From contig JAQBOA010000032.1 of the NCBI GenBank assembly GCA_028288305.1, positions 1-64,000 of the forward strand: 64,000 nt of DNA, written 5' to 3'. Shown here in pieces: positions 17,367 to 26,100 of this stretch. This stretch comes from Mucilaginibacter sp. Lineage in GTDB: Bacteria; Bacteroidota; Bacteroidia; Sphingobacteriales; Sphingobacteriaceae. Each line of letters starts with the position of its first letter. Within the stretch, counting starts at the first letter, position 1. The notes below the pieces were generated by a model. That model made no database searches and was not told the origin of the DNA. It was given only the letters and a program-made list of their open reading frames with translations. The position numbers and the translations under genes were made by a program.

Positions 17367-18022
17367 TTCAAAAGCTGATGCAAGATCAGCAATTCAACTC
17401 TTTTTACCTTGTTGGCGGAACTGCTTTAGCATTGAAGCTAGGCCACAGAGAATCTATTGATATAGATCTTTTTAATATTGGGGATTTTGATGCCGTAAAA
17501 TTAGCGGCTCATTTGGAAAATCAGTATCACGCATTAATCAGGGGACAAAAAAGCAACTACGTCAGTGGGAGTATTTCCAACGTGGATTTTGACCTGATTA
17601 GTCATAAATACCCGGCAGTTAAACAAATCGAAACCATTCAAAGTATTCGGATGATGTCTTTAGAAGATATTGCCGCCATGAAAATAAATGCGATAGTTCA
17701 TAGCGGGCAGCGAATCAAAGACTTTATTGATATTCACTACCTACTCCAGGAATTTGAGTATAAAGACATACTGGAATTTTATAGTAGTAAATATCCCAAT
17801 GTGAATCAGACGCAAGCACGCAACTCGCTTCTCTACCATAAGGATATTGATTTTAATGTTCCTGTGATTCTTAAAGATAAAAACCTAAGATGGCAACATG
17901 TAAGTGCAAGTATTAACAATGCCATAGCAAAACATGATAGGGAACAGGAAAATCCGGGATTTAATCGGGACGATGATAATTCTGAAGATACAGGACCTAA
18001 CAGAGGTGGTCCTAAGAGATAG
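17324..18022 (+). CDS. AbiEii/AbiGii-family nucleotidyltransferase toxin
   Basis: 232 residues. The nucleotidyltransferase core is clear: FYLVGGTALALKLGHRESIDIDLF (residues ~24-48) holds the GG and the DxD-type metal-binding Asp residues, followed by MSLEDIAAMKINAI and RIKDFIDIHYLL, both conserved in AbiEii proteins. Family members are type IV toxin-antitoxin toxins that act in phage abortive infection, probably by adding nucleotides to an RNA target. The C-terminus is a polar low-complexity tail (DDDNSEDTGPNRGG). Two strong hairpins follow the stop. Confidence 0.85.
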   Translation: MLHEETVKPGTLDLIQKLMQDQQFNSFYLVGGTALALKLGHRESIDIDLFNIGDFDAVKLAAHLENQYHALIRGQKSNYVSGSISNVDFDLISHKYPAVKQIETIQSIRMMSLEDIAAMKINAIVHSGQRIKDFIDIHYLLQEFEYKDILEFYSSKYPNVNQTQARNSLLYHKDIDFNVPVILKDKNLRWQHVSASINNAIAKHDREQENPGFNRDDDNSEDTGPNRGGPKR

Positions 18023-18064
18023 TAGATCTTGTCAATTTTAAGAGATGCGGAGAATGACTGTTTT

Positions 18065-18088
18065 ATTCTCCGCAAATTTGCGGAGAAT
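18065..18088. terminator. 24-bp perfect palindrome after the toxin gene
   Basis: ATTCTCCGCAAATTTGCGGAGAAT reads the same on both strands in full (12-bp arms, no loop). A further copy of the arm, TGCGGAGAAT, lies just upstream at 18046-18055. It may act as a bidirectional terminator or a regulator binding site. Confidence 0.6.
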
Positions 18089-18102
18089 ATTATTTAGTAA
18101 CT

Positions 18103-18142
18103 ATATAGCTGTGTATCTGTATAATCAGATATACAGCTATAT
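18103..18142. terminator. 17-bp-stem hairpin between convergent genes
   Basis: Positions 18103-18119 pair with 18126-18142 with one G-T pair and a 6-base loop. It lies between the + strand toxin and the convergent - strand DUF4917 gene, as expected for a shared terminator. Confidence 0.65.
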
Positions 18143-18182
18143 AATAAAAGGTAATAATACGGCACTTGGACAAGAACGAAAT

Positions 18183-19232
18183 TTAGCTATTCCAGATATT
18201 TGCTGTTCTGGCATTGTAAGGAGTAACTTTGCATTTAAATTTTTTTTCTATTTCCAATATATGTTTTAAGTCGTCGTCTGAAAACACACCAATATAAACA
18301 CTCCAAAGTTTCTCCTTTATCTTCATTCCATGTTTGGTTGCGATGTTAATGGCATCAATAATATGTGTATCGTAATCACCAAAATTGAAACCAAATGTTA
18401 TTAGTGAGCCTTCTATATTTGACAACTGATCATAACAAAATGTTAAATACTTATTATGCATAATATGAGACAACTTCTCTTTTCCATTCCCAGCAGTTAC
18501 AAAAATAGGATACTCTTTATTGTCAATTTTGCTTTTTACATTTTCTAAAAGATAATGTTCTGTATCATACTCCTCTTTGACAATGAGAATACCATCGTCA
18601 AAAATTGGTAGGGTGCCATGCAAATAATAAATGTTTTGTTCGTCTTTGTGTTTACCCCAGCGTAATTCAGAATATTCTAAATCTTCTTTGGGAACATAAG
18701 TACCACTCTCAATATCTGTCAGTAAATCCCTACCAAATCCATCAATGGCATTTTTTGCATGATTCCTCATTAACACCCAATAAGGCAATAAATCGTAATT
18801 TGTAGAAAACACATACCCATCATTACCAAGATATTCTTGCAGAAACCTATCACATGACAAACTTTGTGCTTCAGGCATTTTAAACACGTGTTCAGGGTGA
18901 AGTTCTTTCACTGCATCAATAAGACTGTTTTTAAGTTGTTCACTAACAACTTTGATTTTTTCGACTATAGTTTTGTCTTGACTAAATATGTCAGCTATTT
19001 CGCAAAAATTATCTAACTGTTGCATAATAACTTCAAAATTTTTCGTGTTTAATTTTTCGAACAGTTGTGTAATTAGAGGGTCGCCTGTCTTTTCAATAAA
19101 ATTACTCAAGGCATTATAGGAGAAGATATCTTTGTCATATGACATGCTAAATCCATTTCCGAAAAGTAAATGTTTTTTCCTTTTCACACGTTTAAGAACG
19201 TCTTCATAGGTCATAAGTTCAGCAAACGTCAT
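18183..19232 (-). CDS. DUF4917 protein with SIR2-like fold
   Basis: 349 residues. HLLFGNGFSMSYDKDIFSYNAL near residue 20 resembles the nucleotide-binding entry of SIR2-like proteins. VFSTNYDLLPYW (~residue 145) is the usual TNYD motif, and LITFGFNFGDYDTHIIDAI (~residue 290) the closing G-x-D-x-D element. These match DUF4917, a SIR2-like family. Many SIR2-like defence proteins degrade NAD+ when phage is sensed; that role is inferred from fold and neighbourhood. It stands alone, convergent with the AbiEii pair. Confidence 0.75.
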   Translation of the reverse strand: MTFAELMTYEDVLKRVKRKKHLLFGNGFSMSYDKDIFSYNALSNFIEKTGDPLITQLFEKLNTKNFEVIMQQLDNFCEIADIFSQDKTIVEKIKVVSEQLKNSLIDAVKELHPEHVFKMPEAQSLSCDRFLQEYLGNDGYVFSTNYDLLPYWVLMRNHAKNAIDGFGRDLLTDIESGTYVPKEDLEYSELRWGKHKDEQNIYYLHGTLPIFDDGILIVKEEYDTEHYLLENVKSKIDNKEYPIFVTAGNGKEKLSHIMHNKYLTFCYDQLSNIEGSLITFGFNFGDYDTHIIDAINIATKHGMKIKEKLWSVYIGVFSDDDLKHILEIEKKFKCKVTPYNARTANIWNS

Positions 19233-19390
19233 CAGGGATAAGTTTAAAGGTTTGGATTATAAATATATCTCTTAAATAGTTAACAATCAACTATTATATA
19301 TTGAGCAATAGTGCATTCCTGAAATTTCACTCTTATCCAAAGTAGCGTTTTATTACCTAATAAAATTAATTGCAGTTGGTTCAACCTGAT

Positions 19391-20446
19391 TTAAATAGCC
19401 TCCTGATCTTTCTTCGTTAGCCATTCATCATAAGTATTAGTAATTGGATCAAGCCAATCTGCTTTATGATTTGCCCAGGAAATCCATTCACCGTCAGGAT
19501 TTGGTATAGCAGCAAGATACTCACGAAGAAGTTGAGCCTGTTTCCACCGCTTAGCTTTGACCAATAGTTCCTGAAATCCTTTTTGCTCCTGCCGCTGACG
19601 TATTTCTCGCTCCGCTTGTGTTCTCCTTTGTCTTTCCCAATTTTCCTGCCATAGGCGTGCTTTTTCTAAATACTCCTCCTCTTGCTTAGCCGCTAATTCG
19701 AGCTTTGCCAATATCTTGGGTAGTTGATCTTCCAATAGTTGCGTCTTTAAATCTTTCCATTCGGCTTTTAACCTGCTGTCAAGTCGAAATGAAAGTTTAC
19801 CGTTTGGACGCCATTCAAAGTCTTGATACGGTTTGTCATGCACCTTGAATTTATTTGTCTGCTCACGAAAATTGACGCGAAGTTTTATATTACGGATAAT
19901 CACATTATTGGCCTCACTGTCTATTTCATAAAGAAAACCCCTGGCACGTACACATTTAATCAGCGTATCCATAAAGCGAAGCGTCCTGCCTATGTTTGAA
20001 GGGGCTACACGTATATCCAACTGACCTTTTGCTGTTACGACCATGCCGGGATGATTAACATCGGTAAGTTTAGATAAGCTTTCTTTTGCAGCGATAATTA
20101 AAATATCTGGTTTTGTTAAGCTTTCAGGAACTTTAAAAGGAAGTTTCTCTAACGCCACTTGCTTGACTAGCCGATCTAACTCGGAAACTTTCTTAACCTG
20201 TTGGTCTGATGGGCGTTCGTCCAATTCAGCGAACGTTTTTCCATTCCAAGATGTTGATAATTTAGGCTTCCTGAGTGCATAGCCGGCTTTTACTTTAGCC
20301 CAGTCTCCACTTTTCGGAATAGGAATGTTTAGGCGTAAGCATAATTTACGAAAGCCAACGTCCGATATAATAAACTTCTTCGCGATCTCAGTCATAGGCA
20401 ACTCCCAAACCATATCGTAGATCTCTTCACGTGTAAATCTAATCAT
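19391..20446 (-). CDS. Conserved protein of unknown function with N-terminal HTH-like motif, coupled to a recombinase
   Basis: 351 residues. The N-terminus RFTREEIYDMVWELPMTEIAKKF, ISDVGFRKLCLRLNIPIPKSGDWAK is a well-conserved motif in uncharacterised proteins of mobile regions. It reads like a helix-turn-helix (MTEIAKKF-ISDVGFRKLC). The middle is mixed, and residues ~245-310 form a charged coiled coil rich in Gln, Glu and Arg. The start codon overlaps the stop of the upstream tyrosine recombinase by 4 bases, so the two are coupled. A DNA-binding partner of the recombinase is plausible but unproven. Confidence 0.65.
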   Translation of the reverse strand: MIRFTREEIYDMVWELPMTEIAKKFIISDVGFRKLCLRLNIPIPKSGDWAKVKAGYALRKPKLSTSWNGKTFAELDERPSDQQVKKVSELDRLVKQVALEKLPFKVPESLTKPDILIIAAKESLSKLTDVNHPGMVVTAKGQLDIRVAPSNIGRTLRFMDTLIKCVRARGFLYEIDSEANNVIIRNIKLRVNFREQTNKFKVHDKPYQDFEWRPNGKLSFRLDSRLKAEWKDLKTQLLEDQLPKILAKLELAAKQEEEYLEKARLWQENWERQRRTQAEREIRQRQEQKGFQELLVKAKRWKQAQLLREYLAAIPNPDGEWISWANHKADWLDPITNTYDEWLTKKDQEAI

Positions 20447-21339
20447 AGTACTGGTGCTGCTGCCCTTAATTCATCTGTATTAAATTCACCGAGGCTTCGC
20501 AAGTATTTAAGTGTTACAACTACTGAGGAATGTGCCATCATTTTCTGAACCATGTATACATCCTTTGTTCTTCGAAAGACATTTATTGCAGCTGTATGCC
20601 GGAAGGAATACAAGGTTTGTTTCGGATAGATCAATCCGTGGCTTAGCATTATTTTCTTCTCACGCGACCATTGTTTAGCAAAATAAGTGTAATTAAAGGG
20701 TTCTTTAATTAAGCTGAAGATATTGTCGTCTCTTTTTAATTGGGCAAGCATCGGGTCAAGTTCCTCTCTTACATAATCAGGAACAAAAGCGACTCTAACC
20801 CTGCCGCCCTTATTTTCATTGCCCGCTAAATGAATTTCTGTGTTACCGGCTTTAAAATGTTTTTTTGTAAGTAATCTTATCTCTTCATGTGGACGCAATA
20901 AGCAGCCATAGGTCATCAGACAACATCGATATAGATTGGTGTGGTTGTTCTTCAAGAAATCAAGTACAGGTTGCAATTGCTCTTTTTCATAAGCTAAATG
21001 AAGCGTAGCTTTTATTTTCCGCACCTCTGTCTTTCTGATTGTCATCAGATTTTCGTCTATTAACTTAGTGGCGGTATTAAAAAGTACACTTAAATCGCGC
21101 CTTTTATTCATGTAGTGCGTAGCAGATGAATTGTATCGCTGAAGAAATTCTTCAATCTGAGCTGTTTTTAATTTTTTGATCGAAGTCTCACGACCGTCTT
21201 CTCCCAGAAAAGCCATGAAATGGTTGTAAACATACCGCAGGCTATCTTTATGCTGTTTACTGATATCAGAAGTAAGTTTTTTGTCAAGGGCCTGTTCGAA
21301 AAGATAGGCGGTAGATTTGTTGTTGTAAATATTATCCAT
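20443..21339 (-). CDS. Second tyrosine recombinase
   Basis: 298 residues. An N-terminal SAM-like domain (about 1-105) is followed by a catalytic domain with the box I Arg in YGCLLRPHEEIRLL, the YSFRHTAAINVF box (His-x-x-Arg) and MMAHSSVVVTLKYLRSL carrying His and the nucleophilic Tyr. Unlike the element's integrase, it has a canonical Arg and no long arm domain. It could move a nested segment, resolve dimers or invert DNA locally. It is followed with 4-base overlap by the HTH-like gene, and a large nested inverted repeat lies upstream. Confidence 0.87.
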   Translation of the reverse strand: MDNIYNNKSTAYLFEQALDKKLTSDISKQHKDSLRYVYNHFMAFLGEDGRETSIKKLKTAQIEEFLQRYNSSATHYMNKRRDLSVLFNTATKLIDENLMTIRKTEVRKIKATLHLAYEKEQLQPVLDFLKNNHTNLYRCCLMTYGCLLRPHEEIRLLTKKHFKAGNTEIHLAGNENKGGRVRVAFVPDYVREELDPMLAQLKRDDNIFSLIKEPFNYTYFAKQWSREKKIMLSHGLIYPKQTLYSFRHTAAINVFRRTKDVYMVQKMMAHSSVVVTLKYLRSLGEFNTDELRAAAPVL

Positions 21340-21442
21340 TCGGCAAACATCTGTTTATCCTGAATAATTAGCCGAGTTAAGTTTTCTTTTTTGACAGCTA
21401 CGAACGATACTACCTTAATCATCATGTAAGCAACTAAAAGCA

Positions 21443-21529
21443 AAGCCGGAAAAAATGTCAAGGGCGAGCCAGCCGCTGAAAGCGGACAAATCGGCTCGCT
21501 TGTATACCCTTGACTTTTTACTCCGGCTT
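21443..21529. repeat. Four-tier nested inverted repeat upstream of recombinase genes
   Basis: Four pairs of arms nest in order: AAGCCGGA (21443-21450) with TCCGGCTT (21522-21529), GTCAAGGG (21457-21464) with CCCTTGAC (21507-21514), CGAGCC (21465-21470) with GGCTCG (21493-21498), and CCGCT (21473-21477) with AGCGG (21481-21485). The whole lies between the tyrosine and serine recombinase genes. It is much more GC-rich than its surroundings. It could be a structured leader RNA, a recombination site or a replication origin. Confidence 0.7.
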
Positions 21530-21589
21530 GGGCTACCTTTGGCGGTAGTGGTGAATAAGGTGGTGAACTAAATGTACCCTCAGTTAAAG

Positions 21590-22183
21590 TCAGATCCTTT
21601 CTTTTACAAACGTCGACACCGTTAATCGATGTACCCCGATAATCCTCCCTATTGCGCTGTATGAGACCTTTTTATTTAATAGGTCTTTAATTCGTTGCTC
21701 CTGACCTGTTAATTTGGTTTTTGAAGATTTTCTACCAATTGGCCGACCTAAAATAACACCCTCTGCTCTTTTTCTTGCTAAAGCTTCTTTTGTACGTTGC
21801 GAAATTAGGTTACGCTCAATTTCCGCAGAAAGTCCAAAAGCAAATGCAAGCACCTTAGAGTTAATATCACTTCCCAAGCGATAATTATCTTTTATTGTCC
21901 AGACTTCTATATCTCTATTCATGCATTCATTTAATATTCCCATAATCATCAATAAATTTCTGCCGAGCCTTGATAGTTCAGAACAGATAAGTACATCTCC
22001 CTTTTTCATCTTTTTCAATAACTTACCTAATTTTCTGTCTTGAACGCTCTTTGCGCCAGAAATCGTCTCCTCAAACCATTTGTCAACAACCAATGCGTTT
22101 TTTTCGCAGAATTTGTTCACTTCAAACCGTTGGTTTTCTACTGTTTGTTTGTCCGTACTTACGCGGATGTACCCATAAATCAT
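21590..22183 (-). CDS. Serine recombinase (DNA invertase/resolvase family)
   Basis: 197 residues from the ATG at 22183. The frame is open further upstream, but MIYGYIRVSTDKQTVENQ is the true family N-terminus with the catalytic Ser in RVST. GDVLICSELSRLGRN and the long E-helix (AEIERNLISQRTKEALARKRAEG) are present, followed by a C-terminal HTH (VSYSAIGRIIGVHRLTVSTFV). This is the small Pin/Mpi-type invertase. It lies 94 bases from an inverted site pair that frames alternative specificity domains of a type IIG enzyme, so control of that switch is its likely role. Confidence 0.9.
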   Translation of the reverse strand: MIYGYIRVSTDKQTVENQRFEVNKFCEKNALVVDKWFEETISGAKSVQDRKLGKLLKKMKKGDVLICSELSRLGRNLLMIMGILNECMNRDIEVWTIKDNYRLGSDINSKVLAFAFGLSAEIERNLISQRTKEALARKRAEGVILGRPIGRKSSKTKLTGQEQRIKDLLNKKVSYSAIGRIIGVHRLTVSTFVKERI

Positions 22184-22276
22184 ATTACATGTGTTTAAAT
22201 TAATTATAAAAAAGAGTGATAACTTAAACCAAAACTGCACAAAATAAACCTAGACAGTTATTTTATACATTAAATC

Positions 22277-22293
22277 AGCGTTTTTGTTAGACA
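22277..22293 (+). repeat. Inversion site copy 1 (silent cassette)
   Basis: AGCGTTTTTGTTAGACA matches, inverted, 24018-24034 in the expressed gene at 16 of 17 positions. In both copies it encodes SVF(V/I)RQ in the same reading phase. It marks the left limit of the region where the silent cassette resembles the expressed gene. Confidence 0.7.
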
Positions 22294-23140
22294 ACATGGA
22301 AACATTCACAATTTTGCAAACGCTCAAAACTGGGGTATTCTTTCTCCTATTGAAAAGCGTATAAAGGATAAAATCGACCAAATGGGATTGCCGTTAAAAG
22401 AATGGGATTTTCAAATTAATTACGGTATTAAAACGGGATTTAATGATGCTTTTATTATCAATGGTGAAAAGCGTAGGGAATTGATAAACATAGACCCTAA
22501 AAGTGAAGAAATTATACGACCTATTTTACGTGGCAGGGACATTAAGCGCTATGGGTATGATTTTGCTGATTTATGGCTTATAAACTCTCATAATGGAGTA
22601 AAAGAAACAGGTGTAAAGCGCATAAACATAGATGATTATCCAGCTATAAAACAACACCTCGATCTTTTTTATTCAGATTTGGAAAAAAGAGCTGATAAAG
22701 GGGATACTCCTTACAATTTGAGGAACTGTGCTTATATGGAGGATTTTAATAAACAGAAAATTGTATGGGGAAACCTAAATTTAGGTGCGGCTTATAGTTT
22801 GGCAGAACCTGGTATGTTTATAAATGCGCCATGTTCCCTAATTACGCCATCAGAAAAATATCTCCTCGCTATTCTTAACTCTAAGGCTGCTGATTATTAC
22901 ATAAGAAGTTTGGGCGTGACTCGAAATGGAGGATACTTTGAATACAAACCAATGTTTATCGAAAAGTTACCAATACCTGTTCTATCAGAGCAAAATAAAA
23001 AAACACTCAACGATTTAGTTGCTAAGCTTACACTCACTAATTCAATTTCCCAAAAGAAAAAATATGAAGAAGAAATAGATAACTATGTTTTCGATTTATA
23101 TGCGTTATCTAAAGAAGATATTGAGCTACTAAACACGTAA
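22277..23140 (+). pseudogene. Silent target-recognition-domain cassette of the type IIG enzyme
   Basis: 287 codons without a proper start; the frame has a stop codon (TAA) just before the shared site. It encodes SVFVRQHGN, then NAQNWGILSPIEKRIKDKI, NYGIKTGFNDAFIING, RPILRGRDIKRYGY and a TaqI-like C-terminal specificity domain. These align with residues 828-1119 of the opposite-strand enzyme, but the central part (about residues 80-190) differs strongly, as expected for another DNA specificity. An ATG at 22382 opens a 252-residue frame, but translation from there is doubtful. It lies tail-to-tail with the expressed gene (15 bases apart). Inversion between the sites would fuse it in frame. Confidence 0.85.
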
Positions 23141-23155
23141 ATAATTCATTGATAT

Positions 23156-26100
23156 CTATAAATTTAGTAGGATTGTTTCCTCATCAGTGAGGTTATAAAG
23201 GGTTGCCACTAGTTTGCTTATTTCTTTTTCAATACTTCCTATTTGAGAGCTTTTGATTGCCTTCGCCTTTGATAGTTTCTCGATTAATTCTTCAAAAGGC
23301 TTTTGTTGGGAAATAGTTATCTTAGGAATGGGAATCATTTCCACTACGAATTTTTCCCATTTATTGGTACCTACACCCGTTGTTGTACAAATTTTGTCAA
23401 AGTACCATTCAATAATTCTACTATTCATTACACAACATAAATATTTTGAATATTCTGTAGAAATAAAGTAAGCTGCATTATTGCAAAGCATACCCTCTTC
23501 ATCAACTGTAAAAACAGCTTTATCAGATATACAAAGCCAAACTAGTTTCTGTTTATTAAAATCCTCCCAATAACTTATACTATCCTGCGTTTCAAACCAC
23601 TGATTGTTAGTTTTTTTTCTAGCATTTTCACCTCCAGTTTGCTTTAATCGGTCATATCCAAAACTTAAAAGATGCTGTTTTACAGCTTGATAGTTCTCAA
23701 TATCTATTTTTAAACTTGGAAACGTAGCTATTAACCATAAATCTTGATATTCATACCCATATCGCTTAATATCACGCCCTCTTAATATCGGTCGTATAAT
23801 TTCTTCACTTTTAGGATCCATCTCAATAAGCTCATCTTTCTTGTTCCCATCAATTATAAATGCTTCATTATAGCCTGTCAATACTCCTCTATAAATGGTA
23901 ATATCCCAATCTTTTAAAGGTATGCCAGCGGCCTCGATTTTATTTTTAATTTGTTGTTCAGCTGGATTTAAAATTACCCAGCTTTGCCCATTTTTAAAAT
24001 CGCACAAAAAACCGTTCTGTCTAATAAAAACGCTCAATTTATTTAACACCTTTTCCTTGACAATACAAGCGACGGTTTTACCTTGGTTCCGATCTTTAGA
24101 TAATAGTAATATGTTAGTGTTTACCGTTGCTGATTCAAAAATCTTCTCACCAGAAAAATCGACTAGGAGAATTGGATTTGTTTCGTTTGAAAAAAATGTA
24201 CGGGTTGACTGTCCATAACTTGTGCGCATCCAGGTTTTATTAGTAATAAATATGAGATGTCCATGTGGTTTTAACATATTATACCCTTTTTCATAAAATA
24301 GCGAGTATATGTCTCCTGTCTTTTCATAAGTTTGAAAATTACAGTTTTCATAAAGCTTAGCTAATTTTCCTCCTCCTTTTTGAAGTTGAATGTAAGGGGG
24401 ATTCCCGATGATAATATCAAATCCTCCCTGTTTAAATACATCAAGAAAATAAAGCCGCCATAAAAAATAAGGCCGTTCATCAGTTTGCTGGGTTTTAATC
24501 AATTGGCTTCTGGTAGTTTGAAGCTGATCAATATCCTGTAACCAATTATCATATTTTTTTCTGTTCGATTTTGATAGTTTATCTGGATTTCCAGTTTCCC
24601 TTATCCATCTTTGAAGCTGTTGTTCACGCAGCTCTATATTATATTTGATATGATTTAGTATTGCAGTGTTGATCGACGAACGAATATTGTTTTTTGTTGA
24701 GCTCTCTTCGATCGAGAAATATTCCTTAATGAGTGATTGAATCTTTTCTGCCGTGTCTGCTTTAGAAAAAGTCAGGGACATTTGACTCTCTTTAATATTG
24801 CCAAATAAGTCCCGCTCAGGCTCATTAGTTGTGTCATTTTTTTTATCGCCAACCGAACTTAGATCGATACCTCCAAATTCTTCCAGCAGGCTATTACCTT
24901 GCATTATTTTATAATCTAAATTTGGAAGTGGATGAGGAGTCTCCTCTTCGACAACTAGCGCTAACCAAAACCGAAGTTGAGCAATATCTACAGCTCCCTT
25001 TTCTATATCTACACCATAAATAGAATTTTGAATTATGTTTTTTTTAATTGAGGCGGGATCAAAAGGCTTAGTAGTTTTCAGATATGGGTATATGAATCTC
25101 TTTGCTTCAAAAATTTCTTGCAACATACCTATAGGAAAAGCTCCAGAACCAATGGCTGGATCACATACTTTGACCGAATCCAATTTTCCATCTAATAGTA
25201 TCGCATTCTCTTTGTCCGATAAGAAAGCTGAAACATGATGAATGTTTATAAATTGATCTATATCATCCTTTTCTTGAAATGTATTTAAAAGGTATTGGAT
25301 TAGACTTTCCTTACACATATACTGGACAATCTCTTTAGGTGTATAAAAAGCACCCCTTTCCTTATTTTCTTCTAAAAGGTTTTCGAATATATGTCCTAAC
25401 ATTTCAGGGTCAATACCTATCTCATGATCATCCGGACTATTTTCATCAATCGTAAAATTGTATTGTTCAAAAAAATCAAACAATTCCTGAAAATAATCTA
25501 TTGGAAAATCAATTGTGCAGGAGCTCTCAACTTCATCGGGTTCAAATAGGCCGCCATTTAAATAAGGTATTCTTGAACCATTGATAACCCCATCTAGACC
25601 ATCAATTTGGAAAAGATCATTTTCGCGTTTCGTATTAAGTGTTTTAAAGAATAAAATATTTAAACATTCGCCATTGAAATTTTCCTTTTTTAAAAATCCT
25701 TCGAAAAGTAATTTTATAAATCGAGCCTCTCCGTTTTTCCAATCATTTCTATTTGCGGGGCATCCCAACCAACCTTTTTTCTGAAGAAAATGTAGAAAGA
25801 CAATCCGCCCCAATAATTTTTTTACGTAATCCCTTAAGGGTTTTTCCTGTTCTTCTTTCTCTTCTTTGTCATTGTCTATAAGTAGGTTCCTGTATGGTAG
25901 TTCCTCGTTTGCGAGAAATCTCCAAAATTTCTCATAGTGGTATTTATATGTTTTAAAAAAGTCTTTGTTTAATGCTTCTACTGAAAAAGCCTCTTTGAGT
26001 TGTTTTATGTTTACTGTTTCGTTCTCTTTCTTGTCAGCTAATACCATCAATCTTTTAGCAGATGTGGTACAGGTTTCGTTCGCCCCTAAAAGATAGGTAT

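Noticed and set aside
18045..18269. 74-residue + strand frame after the AbiEii gene
   Set aside because: It spans two terminator hairpins and runs antisense into the DUF4917 gene.
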